Assembly: GCA_905236955.1 (NCBI GenBank)
Contig: CAJOQW010000138.1
Location: forward strand, 1-8,320
Reading direction: 5' to 3'
Source of the DNA: an uncultured Bacteroidales bacterium
GTDB lineage: Bacteria; Bacteroidota; Bacteroidia; Bacteroidales; UBA932
DNA length: 8,320 nucleotides
Under the pieces are notes generated by a model. It was not told the origin of the DNA, searched no databases, and saw nothing but the letters and a program-made list of their open reading frames with translations. The position numbers were made by a program, and so were the translations under genes. Each line of letters begins with the position of its first letter. The stretch's first letter is position 1. Positions 1-6,629 of this stretch are shown in pieces.

Positions 1-700
1 CAAGGCCATAGAGCCGGAGCAGACCGACAAGGACAAGAAAGTGGTATATCTGTATGCATCCAACCCCGAAGAGCAATATACCCAGATAGAAGCAGCCAAG
101 AATATGGGCTACGACGTGCTCCTGATGGACTGCGAACTGGATTCACACTTTGCCAACCTTATGGAACAGAAGCTGAAGGATGCCCGTTTCGCACGTGTTG
201 ACTCGGATGCCGTCGGCAATCTTATTCCGAAGGCGGACAAGGTGAAGCCCGAGATGTCGGACGACGACAGGAAAGCGCTTCAGGATATCTTCAAGGAGGC
301 CCTTCCCGAAGGCAGCGACTGGTGGGTGGAACCCGAGAACCTCGGAGAGGGCGCTGCGCCGGTACTCATCACCCAGAGCGAGTTCATGCGCCGTTACCGC
401 GAGATGAGCGCACTGGGGGGAGGGATGAATTTTTACGGCGAAATGCCGGCCAGTTACAATGTGAAGGTCAATATGGAGAATCCCCTGGTTGCCAGGATAT
501 GGGACTCACGCAAGACCGTCGTGGACAAGCCCGCCGGAACTGACGGGGAAGGCAAGGAAACCAAGGAAGAAAGCCACAGCACCGCCGGCAGGCAGAAACT
601 GCTGCATCAGGTGATAGACCTGGCCCTGCTCGCCAACGGCATGCTCAAGGGCAAGGCCCTGGCGGAGTTCATCTCCCGCAGCGAATCGTTGCTGAAATAA
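1..700 (+). CDS. htpG: Molecular chaperone HtpG (Hsp90 family), C-terminal part, 5' end outside window
   Basis: This is the C-terminal third of the bacterial Hsp90 chaperone, an ATP-driven cytoplasmic homodimer that helps client proteins fold under stress. The reading frame is open from base 2 (codon phase 2, 5, 8...) to the TAA at 698-700, so about 232 codons are visible of a protein that is usually about 620-690 residues. The GTG at 41 is internal and is not a start. The N-terminal ATPase domain lies outside the window. Recognisable blocks are the end of the middle domain (VVYLYASNPEEQYTQIEAAK, then GYDVLLMD), a segment with ITQSEFMRRYREM and NFYGEMP, and the C-terminal dimerisation helices ending in LIDLALL-like and NGMLKG motifs (VIDLALLANGMLKGKAL). 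A charged, low-complexity insert rich in Lys, Glu and Gly lies near codon 180 of the visible part, just before those helices. The gene converges on the phosphatase-GH92 gene with only 11 bp between the stops. The family call is firm. Confidence 0.95.
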   Translation, partial: KAIEPEQTDKDKKVVYLYASNPEEQYTQIEAAKNMGYDVLLMDCELDSHFANLMEQKLKDARFARVDSDAVGNLIPKADKVKPEMSDDDRKALQDIFKEALPEGSDWWVEPENLGEGAAPVLITQSEFMRRYREMSALGGGMNFYGEMPASYNVKVNMENPLVARIWDSRKTVVDKPAGTDGEGKETKEESHSTAGRQKLLHQVIDLALLANGMLKGKALAEFISRSESLLK

Positions 701-711
701 TCAGTTCCCGC

Positions 712-3700
712 TTATTTGAGGCGCAGGCTTCCGCCCGCGAGGATTTCGCTGTGTTTCAAATAGATACGTTCGGGCGCGGAAGCATCTTTCAAGATGGTGA
801 AGCTGTTTCCGTTCTCGAGGTTGAGGGTAGCCTTGGGGAAAGCCGGCGTGCCCACGACATATTCGCCGGAAGCCGGGCAGAGCGGATAGAATCCAAGGGA
901 AGAAAGAATGTACCAGGCGCTCATCTGCCCTGCGTCATCGTTGCCCGGGAGGCCTCCTGCGGTGTCGTCGTATTCTGTTTCCAGGATGTGGCTCACGCGC
1001 TGCCTGGTCTTTTCGGGATGGCCTGCGAGGGCGTACATGTAGGCAATCTGGTGACAGGGTTCATTGCCGTGCCAGTAGTAGCCCCGGTCGAAGAGTTCGT
1101 CCAGCCTGCCGCATACCGATTCGGATCCTCCCATTGCCGCGATCAGTCCATGCGGGTCTTGCGGAACATACCAGCTGTAGTGCAGGTCGCAGCCTTCGGT
1201 GATCCAGGAAAGGTTGGCAGTAAGTTCGGGGGCCACCTCGAACCTGCCGTCGGAGTGGCGCCCGTTCATCCAGCGGATGGCCGGGTCGAAGACATTGCGC
1301 CAGTACGCGGAGCGTTTCATGAGGACGTTGTGGTCGTAGTCTTTCCCGAGGGCTTTCGAGAGCTGGGCAAGGGCATAGTCGTCATAAGCGTATTCCAGGG
1401 TGCGGGAGACCTGCTCACCCTTGTGGTAAGCCTCTTCCACCTTGTCTTCCAGGGGTATGTAACCATACTCCCAATAAGACACGACGGCCCTGCGTCCCTT
1501 GCCCTCGGCATAGTCCTCGTACCTGGCAGGGGTGCCGAAGGCGTTCTGCCGCAATCCGTCGTAGGCCTTTTCGATTTCGAAATTGCGTATCCCCTTCAGG
1601 TAAGCGTCTGCGATCACGGAAGCCGCGTGGTCCCCGATCATCTCGGAGGTGTAGCTGTTCCAGCAGGGGAAGATGGGCATCCAGCCTCCTTCGTAAGCCA
1701 TGTCGGCGAGGCTCTGCATCAATTCTCCGCTCAAGTTTGGTTCGATGATGGTAAGAAGGGGGTGAAGGGCCCTGTAGGTGTCCCAAAGGCTGAAGTCGGT
1801 GAAATGCCGTCCTTTGCGCTTCATGGTGGTGCCGTAAGCGAAGCGGGGGAAAGAACCGTCGCAGTCGCTGATTTCGCGTGGGAGGAACGAGGCCCTGTAG
1901 AGGGCTCCGTAGAATTGGTTCACGGCGGCGGTATCGTCGGACTCTATATCAATGCGGTGGAGTTTTTCGCACCAGACTTCTGCGAGTTCCGCAGCCACAT
2001 CCTCGAAGTCCTTGTCCCCGATTTCGGTTTGCAGGTTGAGCATCGCTCCTTCATATCCGGTGAAAGACGTGGCGGCGCAGAATTCCACCGGCCTGGTCTT
2101 CCTGCCCTCGAAGGTGAGATAGGCTATGCCGTCCTTCACTCCGGCATCTACGGGCCTGTCCTTGTAAACCAGTACCAGATGACCGCTGTAATTGGCGCTC
2201 TTGCCCCATCCCTGGTATATCCTGTGGATGGGATTGGTGGCGTATATCACATGGTTCAGGGTGTCGATCCTTACCGTCCCCACCCCTTCGTCGCTGTTGT
2301 GGTTGAGGACTATATGGATGTCTCCGTCATGCCCGGGGGTTATCCTGAAGACGGCGCAGTGGCTGGTAGCCGTCATTTCCGCCTGCAAGTGCTCGTCGGG
2401 GAGGACGACGGAATAGTAATGGGGATGGGAGGTTTCAAGGGAGTGGTCGTAGGTCGTGGCCCTTTCTTCCGGGGAAAGACGAAGACGTCCCGAGATAGGG
2501 GCTATTGTGAATGAACCGTAGTCCTGGGCGGCTCCTCCCGTGAGCCAATGGCTGGCGCGGAAGCCTTGGAACTTGCCGTCGGAATAGTAGAATGGGGAAA
2601 CCCCCTTCTTTTCGGCATCCCTTGTCTGCGGGGTCCAGAATGTTTGTCCGTTGGGGGAGAGTACGGCCGGTAAGGTCTGGCCCAGTTCCTCGCTTCCCTT
2701 TCCGAAGCGGCTCGACGACGCCGTGCTGTTCTTGTCCGTGCCCACCATGGTGTTGATGGCATTGAGGGTACGGAGGTGCCCCAGACGCTCGATCCGGGTC
2801 GCGTAATAGTCCTTGACATCTTCCCAGGCGTAATATGGCCATATATCGGTGGGTGCCGGAATCCTGGCTTCTTTCTCGTTGAAGAGGAACTTCACCAGCA
2901 CCGTGCCTTCGGGATTGCGGTAAAATACCATCTGGAGATTGGCTGCCATGGGTATCACCTTGTCCATTCCCCATTCCCGTTCAAGCTGCAGGAAAGCGGC
3001 CAGGTGTAGCAGGTAGGTTTCGTGGCCGAATCTAAGGTTGGCCGCGGGACTCCCGGCGGCGACGGCGGCATCCGCCCTGGCCACGATATCCTGCCATAGG
3101 GGGATGCTGGCCGTGGCTGAGAGACCGCCGTTGCGCACGACATCTCCGTCTATCGTGTTCTTGGCCAGATTGTTCCTCTCGTAGACCGCGAGCATCTCCT
3201 CTTGTGTGAAGATGTCGTATAGACTGGTCTTGAGGGTGATGTCCTGGATGTCGGAAGCCGCGTTGTGCAGTTCCTTCATCAGCCAGTACTTGCCAGCTAC
3301 CTTGGAAGTATCCTTGAACAAGGCGCAGACGAGACGGTCGGGGGATGCGCCGATAGGGAAGGACAGGTTCTCTTCCATATCGTCTATCTCCTTGCTGCCA
3401 CCTGCTATGTAACCCATGTGGGCCGGGTCGCTGGAAGAATACACCGCGAGCGACTTGTCCAGTTTCCCGAGTTCTCCGGTGAATGCCTCCATGCTGGAAA
3501 TGCAGCGGCCGACGGTGCTGCTTACGGCATGGATGACGGATCCGTTCCTGAACACCCCGGGGAAATTCCTGTACATGCGGCCGGCTATGCCCCTTTGCTG
3601 CGACGCCCCTACAGGGGAAAGCTTCCCGGCGTTCTTCCGTCCGTCCTTGTGGATGGCCTTGACCTTGGCTGCCACGACCTTGCCTTCGGCGGTAAGGTTC

Positions 3701-3939
3701 CCCTTGTCGCCGAAGTATGAAAGCAGCCTGTCGTAGCGCTCCTCATGCGTGAGCCAGCGGGAGCCGTGCCTGCCGTAATGGCTTATATAAAAAGGCTCGA
3801 ATCCGGCAGGGGCGGCGTGATGGATGACTCCGTCCGGTGCCGGATAAGCGTAATATTTGCCTCCTGTCTGTTCAGGGGTTTGGGCGCCGAGGGCGATTGA
3901 AACCAGCAGGACGGCCAGGATAATACCAACTTTTTTCAT
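712..3939 (-). CDS. Secreted histidine (RHG) phosphatase - GH92 alpha-mannosidase fusion protein
   Basis: A 1075-residue, two-domain exported enzyme. Residues 1-19 form a type I signal peptide (MKK, hydrophobic core, cleavage predicted after LGA at 19) with no lipobox Cys, so the protein is probably periplasmic or secreted. Residues about 28-388 are a clade-2 histidine acid phosphatase resembling MINPP/phytase: RHGSR at 57-61 (nucleophile His58), a likely phosphate-binding Arg145, and the donor motif GHET at 305-308. Residues about 394-1075 are GH92, a calcium-dependent exo-alpha-mannosidase family: an N-domain start at INTMVGTD (395-402), HWLTGGAAQDYG (464-475), DFSLWDTYRALHPL (715-728), GGWMPIFP (751-758), MIGDHAASVIADAYLKG (767-783), the probable catalytic-acid segment TEGCDLHYSW (914-923, Glu915), HGNEP (957-961) and GNDDAGQMSAW (999-1009). 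The usual EGNAWQY block reads EGCDLHY. The ATG at 3937-3939 directly precedes the signal peptide. The gene lies 22 bp downstream of an acyl-CoA ligase on the same strand and is probably cotranscribed. The substrate is unknown; phosphorylated mannans are an inference. Confidence 0.9.
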   Translation of the reverse strand: MKKVGIILAVLLVSIALGAQTPEQTGGKYYAYPAPDGVIHHAAPAGFEPFYISHYGRHGSRWLTHEERYDRLLSYFGDKGNLTAEGKVVAAKVKAIHKDGRKNAGKLSPVGASQQRGIAGRMYRNFPGVFRNGSVIHAVSSTVGRCISSMEAFTGELGKLDKSLAVYSSSDPAHMGYIAGGSKEIDDMEENLSFPIGASPDRLVCALFKDTSKVAGKYWLMKELHNAASDIQDITLKTSLYDIFTQEEMLAVYERNNLAKNTIDGDVVRNGGLSATASIPLWQDIVARADAAVAAGSPAANLRFGHETYLLHLAAFLQLEREWGMDKVIPMAANLQMVFYRNPEGTVLVKFLFNEKEARIPAPTDIWPYYAWEDVKDYYATRIERLGHLRTLNAINTMVGTDKNSTASSSRFGKGSEELGQTLPAVLSPNGQTFWTPQTRDAEKKGVSPFYYSDGKFQGFRASHWLTGGAAQDYGSFTIAPISGRLRLSPEERATTYDHSLETSHPHYYSVVLPDEHLQAEMTATSHCAVFRITPGHDGDIHIVLNHNSDEGVGTVRIDTLNHVIYATNPIHRIYQGWGKSANYSGHLVLVYKDRPVDAGVKDGIAYLTFEGRKTRPVEFCAATSFTGYEGAMLNLQTEIGDKDFEDVAAELAEVWCEKLHRIDIESDDTAAVNQFYGALYRASFLPREISDCDGSFPRFAYGTTMKRKGRHFTDFSLWDTYRALHPLLTIIEPNLSGELMQSLADMAYEGGWMPIFPCWNSYTSEMIGDHAASVIADAYLKGIRNFEIEKAYDGLRQNAFGTPARYEDYAEGKGRRAVVSYWEYGYIPLEDKVEEAYHKGEQVSRTLEYAYDDYALAQLSKALGKDYDHNVLMKRSAYWRNVFDPAIRWMNGRHSDGRFEVAPELTANLSWITEGCDLHYSWYVPQDPHGLIAAMGGSESVCGRLDELFDRGYYWHGNEPCHQIAYMYALAGHPEKTRQRVSHILETEYDDTAGGLPGNDDAGQMSAWYILSSLGFYPLCPASGEYVVGTPAFPKATLNLENGNSFTILKDASAPERIYLKHSEILAGGSLRLK
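3739..3783 (-). other. RHG phosphatase catalytic motif region
   Basis: This segment codes for residues 53-67 of the fusion protein and contains HYGRHGSR. It is the nucleophile loop of clade-2 histidine phosphatases, in which His58 forms the phosphohistidine intermediate and Arg57 and Arg61 bind phosphate. The partner motif GHET is encoded at 3016-3027. E. coli AppA/Agp-type enzymes carry GHDT at that place and MINPP-type enzymes carry a HAE form, so this enzyme has the short H-acid spacing but uses Glu. Both halves of the active site are present, so the domain looks catalytically competent. Confidence 0.75.
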
Positions 3940-3956
3940 CGTACCACCAAGGTACG
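3940..3956 (-). other. Perfect inverted repeat directly upstream of the phosphatase-GH92 start codon
   Basis: On the minus strand the sequence reads CGTACC-TTGGT-GGTACG and then ATG. It is a 6-bp perfect inverted repeat with a 5-nt loop whose 3' arm touches the start codon. It fills most of the 22-bp gap to the upstream ligase stop. In RNA it would form a small hairpin over the ribosome landing site. There is no clear Shine-Dalgarno sequence, which is common in Bacteroidota. No U-run follows, so it is not an intrinsic terminator. It could be a translational control element, a protein site, or chance. Confidence 0.4.
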
Positions 3957-3961
3957 AAATT

Positions 3962-5647
3962 TTAGCTGTACAAGAAACGTTTTATACTCATTTTCGGAGT
4001 TTTCTCGAACGGGACGGTGACGACCTCCACCTTGGCGATCTGGCTGTATCCGGGCAGGTGCCTGTTGGATACACGCCTTATTTCTTCCGGGATGTCGGCA
4101 ACCGCTTCGGGATCGAGTCCGGAGTCCTCAATGGCTTTTTGGTCGAGATACACAAGGGCGACGAGTTTGCCTCCGCGATCCACAACGACACTCTCGGCCA
4201 CGTACTCACGGGCATTGACCACGGCCTCCATCTCTTCGGGGTAAATGTTCTGTCCGTTGGCGCTCAGGAACATGGTCTTGCTGCGACCGCGGATGAAAAT
4301 GTTGCCGCAGCTGTCGAGTGTGCCCAGGTCGCCGGTGTGCAGGTAGCCGTCAGCGGTGAATACCGCGGAGTCGGCTTCGGGGTATTTGTAGTACCCGCTG
4401 CATATGTTGGTTCCTTTTGCAAGTATTTCTCCTGCAATGCGTTGCGGGTCTTCGGAATCGATTTTCACCTCAGCGCAGTCAACTGCCTGGCCGCACGAAC
4501 CGGGGGCATACTCCCACCAGCAGCGGAACGCCAGCAGGGGGGCGGCCTCGGTCATGCCGTAGCCCACGGTGTAGGGAAGACGCATCTTGCGGAACGCCTT
4601 TTCCACCTCGGGGTTGAGCGCGGCGCCGCCCATGATGAAGTAGCGGATGTTGCCGCCGAAGGCCTCCATGAGTTTCTCTCCCGCAGCCTTGTAAACGATG
4701 TCGTTGAGGACGGGGATACGCGTTAGGACCCCAAGTTTCCTGAGGGCCGGGGCCACACCGCTTTTATAGACTTTCTCCATGACGAGCGGCACGGTGATGA
4801 CGATGTAGGGCCTTACATCCTTCATGGCCTTGAGCAGCAGGGAAGGGGAAGGGGTCTTCCCGAGGAACCAGACGCAGACCCCTCCGCAGAGCGGGTAGAG
4901 GAATTCGTAGGTGAGTCCGTAGATATGACCCATCGGAAGCATGCTCACTATGCTGTCGCCGTGATAGTTGGGAAGATACCTGTGACCGTAGTCTATAGTG
5001 GCCGAGAAGCATTCGTAGCGGAGCATTACGCCCTTCGGCGCACTGGTGGTGCCGGAGGTGTAGTTGATGACGGCGAGGTCCTTGGCGTTGTCGGTAGGAT
5101 AGTGAACATCTTCGGGGGTGAATCCTCCGGGGAACTTCGCCTTGAAGGTTGAGTTTAAGTCGGTAATTGCTTCCTTGACTGTTTCGAGCCCGGTCCAGAA
5201 GGGGGACAGGTCGGTTATGTTGACGGCGGCGCGGACCTTCGGCATCTTAGCGATGTCCAGTTTGCTCCAGATGTCTTCGTCGGCGAACAGTGCGACTGAA
5301 TCGGAGTGGTCCACAAGGTGGTTGATGCTGTCCGGAAGGAAATCGGCGAGAAGGGGCACGACCACGGCCTCATAGGTGTTGATACCCAGGAAAGCTATGG
5401 CCCATTCCGCTGTGTTGCGGGCGCACAGGGTTACCTTGTCGCCTTTTTTGACACCGGCCGTTTCAAGGAGGAGATGTATCTTCTCGATGTTGGTCGCGAC
5501 ATCCTCATAACTGTACTTTCTGCCTCCGTAGTTGCAGATAGCCGTATCTTTCCAATACGATTTTATGACGTTCTCGAGTTTTGCCAGGTAATGTGGATCG
5601 GGTTCCTGGCGGGTAGCGGGTTTGAAATCGGGATGTTTCATTTTCAT
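3962..5647 (-). CDS. AMP-forming acyl-CoA synthetase (long-chain fatty-acid-CoA ligase-like), copy 1
   Basis: A 561-residue cytoplasmic adenylate-forming enzyme of the ANL superfamily. It should convert a carboxylic acid, ATP and CoA to acyl-CoA, AMP and diphosphate. Motifs in order: the A3 phosphate loop YTSGTTSAPKGVM (196-208, Ser202 where Gly is usual), A5 GYGMTEAAP (362-370), A7 YLHTGD (435-440, ribose-binding Asp440), and the hinge/A8 segment GRSKTMFLSANGQNIYP (454-470). The ANGQNIYPEE form is typical of Bacteroidota long-chain ligases. The C-terminal KTPKMSIKRFLY (549-560) should contain the A10 lysine, but the aligned residue is Ser554, with Lys552 and Lys556 two residues either side. 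No signal peptide or membrane segment is seen. ATG codons occur at 5647 and in frame at 5641; the second may be the true start because a promoter-like site lies very close. It is probably the first gene of a unit with the downstream phosphatase-GH92 gene and is paralogous to the ligase at 6630-8282. Chain-length preference cannot be read from the sequence. Confidence 0.9.
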   Translation of the reverse strand: MKMKHPDFKPATRQEPDPHYLAKLENVIKSYWKDTAICNYGGRKYSYEDVATNIEKIHLLLETAGVKKGDKVTLCARNTAEWAIAFLGINTYEAVVVPLLADFLPDSINHLVDHSDSVALFADEDIWSKLDIAKMPKVRAAVNITDLSPFWTGLETVKEAITDLNSTFKAKFPGGFTPEDVHYPTDNAKDLAVINYTSGTTSAPKGVMLRYECFSATIDYGHRYLPNYHGDSIVSMLPMGHIYGLTYEFLYPLCGGVCVWFLGKTPSPSLLLKAMKDVRPYIVITVPLVMEKVYKSGVAPALRKLGVLTRIPVLNDIVYKAAGEKLMEAFGGNIRYFIMGGAALNPEVEKAFRKMRLPYTVGYGMTEAAPLLAFRCWWEYAPGSCGQAVDCAEVKIDSEDPQRIAGEILAKGTNICSGYYKYPEADSAVFTADGYLHTGDLGTLDSCGNIFIRGRSKTMFLSANGQNIYPEEMEAVVNAREYVAESVVVDRGGKLVALVYLDQKAIEDSGLDPEAVADIPEEIRRVSNRHLPGYSQIAKVEVVTVPFEKTPKMSIKRFLYS

Positions 5648-5657
5648 TTTGTTTGCA

Positions 5658-5687
5658 CAAAAATACTCCGCCTGTTCCGGCAGGCAA
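5658..5687 (-). promoter_or_regulatory. Bacteroidota-type promoter for ligase copy 1 and the phosphatase-GH92 gene
   Basis: On the minus strand a TTG (5685-5687) is followed after 19 bp by TATTTTTG (5658-5665). This is an exact match to the Bacteroidota housekeeping consensus, TTG or TTTG, 19-21 bp, TAnnTTTG. The -7 element ends only 10 nt before the upstream ATG at 5647. Transcription would therefore start within a few bases of that codon, giving a leaderless or very short-leader mRNA unless the in-frame ATG at 5641 is used. The 10-nt spacer, TGCAAACAAA, is A-rich. Confidence 0.6.
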
Positions 5688-5718
5688 GCCTTTTAGGGGG
5701 AATGTGGCGAATTTTTCG

Positions 5719-5726
5719 CATCTTTG
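5719..5726 (+). promoter_or_regulatory. Possible -7 element for the HAD phosphatase gene
   Basis: CATCTTTG matches the Bacteroidota -7 consensus TAnnTTTG except at the first base. It lies 31 bp before the ATG at 5758, which would give a leader of about 25 nt. No convincing TTG or TTTG -33 element is found 19-21 bp upstream, so the call rests on the -7 match, its position and the lack of any other candidate. Confidence 0.4.
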
Positions 5727-5757
5727 TGGCGAAATCCTAAAATAAGGGGTGAAAACC

Positions 5758-6597
5758 ATGACCAAAAAACCCATTGTAGCCCTGATATACGACTTCGACG
5801 GAACCCTCTCTCCCGGCAACATGCAGGAGTTCGGTTTCATCCAGGCCGTGGGCAAGACCAAGGAAGAGTTCTGGAAGATGAGCGATGCCATCGCGGTCGG
5901 GAATGATGCCAGCAATGTCCTCGCCTATATGAAGTTGATGTACGACGAAGCCGAAAAGGCAGGTATCAGGCTCCGCAAGGATTCTTTGCGGGGCTTCGGC
6001 AAGGATATAGAGTTGTACCCGGGAGTCCGCGAGTGGTTCCCGCTGGTGAATTCCTATGGGAAGTCCCGGGGAGTGCGGGTGGAACATTATATCAATTCTT
6101 CCGGCCTCAAGGAAATCATAGAAGGTTCCCCGATTGCCGGCGAATTCAAGCATATATACGCGGGCACCTTCATCTACGACGGGAACGGAGAGGCGAGATG
6201 GCCGGGTGTGGCGGTCGACTATACTGCAAAGACCCAGTTCATCTTCAAGATAAACAAGGGGATTACCAGCGCCCATGACACCAAGATGGTAAATGCGAAG
6301 ATAGCGGCCGAGAAGAAGCGCATCCCTTATACAAACATGATTTACTTCGGCGACGGGGAGACGGACGTCCCCTGCATGAAGATTGTCGGCATGTTCGGCG
6401 GCAATCCCATCGCCGTTTACGATCCGGCCAACGCCAAGAAGAAGGCCACCGCCCAGAAACTGCGCCGGCAGGGCAGGGTGAAGTTCACCGCTCCGGCCGT
6501 CTATACTGAAGATTCCAGGGCTTTCAAGCTCGTATGTGCGATAATCGACAAGATTGTGGCTGACGAGCGTCTGCGCGTTCTGGGAGGTTTTGTTTAA
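5758..6597 (+). CDS. HAD-superfamily hydrolase (phosphatase), substrate unknown
   Basis: A 279-residue cytoplasmic HAD hydrolase, most likely a phosphomonoesterase. Numbered from the ATG at 5758, motif I is DFDGTL (Asp12 nucleophile, Asp14 acid/base), motif II is INSSG (Ser114 or Ser115), motif III is a lysine in the TAKTQFIFK segment (about Lys158), and motif IV is GDGETD (Asp199 and Asp203, Mg2+ ligands). All four are intact. About 100 residues between motifs I and II suggest a helical C1 cap, the part that sets substrate choice. There is no signal peptide or membrane segment. A GTG at 5749 is an in-frame alternative start, but the ATG is preferred because an AAGGGGTG purine stretch precedes it at a suitable distance and the three extra residues add nothing conserved. 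The gene is divergent from ligase 1 and 32 bp upstream of ligase 2, with which it is probably cotranscribed. The domain call is firm; the substrate is not known. Confidence 0.88.
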   Translation: MTKKPIVALIYDFDGTLSPGNMQEFGFIQAVGKTKEEFWKMSDAIAVGNDASNVLAYMKLMYDEAEKAGIRLRKDSLRGFGKDIELYPGVREWFPLVNSYGKSRGVRVEHYINSSGLKEIIEGSPIAGEFKHIYAGTFIYDGNGEARWPGVAVDYTAKTQFIFKINKGITSAHDTKMVNAKIAAEKKRIPYTNMIYFGDGETDVPCMKIVGMFGGNPIAVYDPANAKKKATAQKLRRQGRVKFTAPAVYTEDSRAFKLVCAIIDKIVADERLRVLGGFV

Positions 6598-6602
6598 ATT
6601 GT

Positions 6603-6610
6603 TATCTTTA
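6603..6610 (+). promoter_or_regulatory. Weak -7-like site upstream of ligase copy 2
   Basis: TATCTTTA lies in the 32-bp gap after the HAD stop codon and differs from TAnnTTTG only at the last base. No matching -33 element is present at 19-21 bp upstream. It might give the second ligase extra transcription in addition to readthrough from the HAD gene, or be chance in an AT-rich gap. Confidence 0.2.
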
Positions 6611-6629
6611 CCGGTCAAAACCTTCTGAC

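Larger units (their letters stand above)
5648..5757. other. Divergent intergenic region between ligase 1 and the HAD gene
   Basis: This 110-bp non-coding stretch separates two divergent transcription units and must hold both promoters. It contains the minus-strand promoter at 5658-5687, a plus-strand -7-like site at 5719-5726, and a short inverted repeat GCCTG-TTCCGG-CAGGC (5670-5685). That repeat lies between the -7 and -33 elements of the minus-strand promoter and runs into the -33 element, so it could serve as an operator or be chance. The central part (5690-5750) is AT-richer than the neighbouring genes. Confidence 0.6.

Noticed and set aside
411..425. G-rich run in htpG as a possible slippage site or sequencing error
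   Set aside because: The frame stays open and conserved HtpG sequence (NFYGEMP) follows in the same frame.
751..2514. Long plus-strand open frame (587 codons) opposite the GH92 domain
   Set aside because: The minus strand carries clear, continuous GH92 motifs. The opposite frame has no recognisable domain, no promoter or start signal, and is what GC-rich codon use produces antisense to a real gene.
2740..2790. Possible frameshift or missed stop/start joining two separate genes at the phosphatase-GH92 boundary
   Set aside because: The frame passes through the boundary (residues about 385-402) without disruption, both domains are complete, and no second signal peptide appears before the GH92 part, so a true fusion is the simplest reading.
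3857..4726. Plus-strand open frame (289 codons) opposite the 3' half of ligase 1
   Set aside because: It is antisense to a real ligase and also spans the start of the fusion gene; no domain or start signal supports it.
5749..5757. GTG at 5749 as the HAD gene start
   Set aside because: The ATG at 5758 has a better-placed upstream purine stretch, and the three extra residues are not part of the conserved fold.
5737..6618. Minus-strand open frame (293 codons) covering the whole HAD gene
   Set aside because: The plus strand holds all four HAD motifs in order. The antisense translation has no motif and overlaps the divergent promoter region, so it is a shadow frame.
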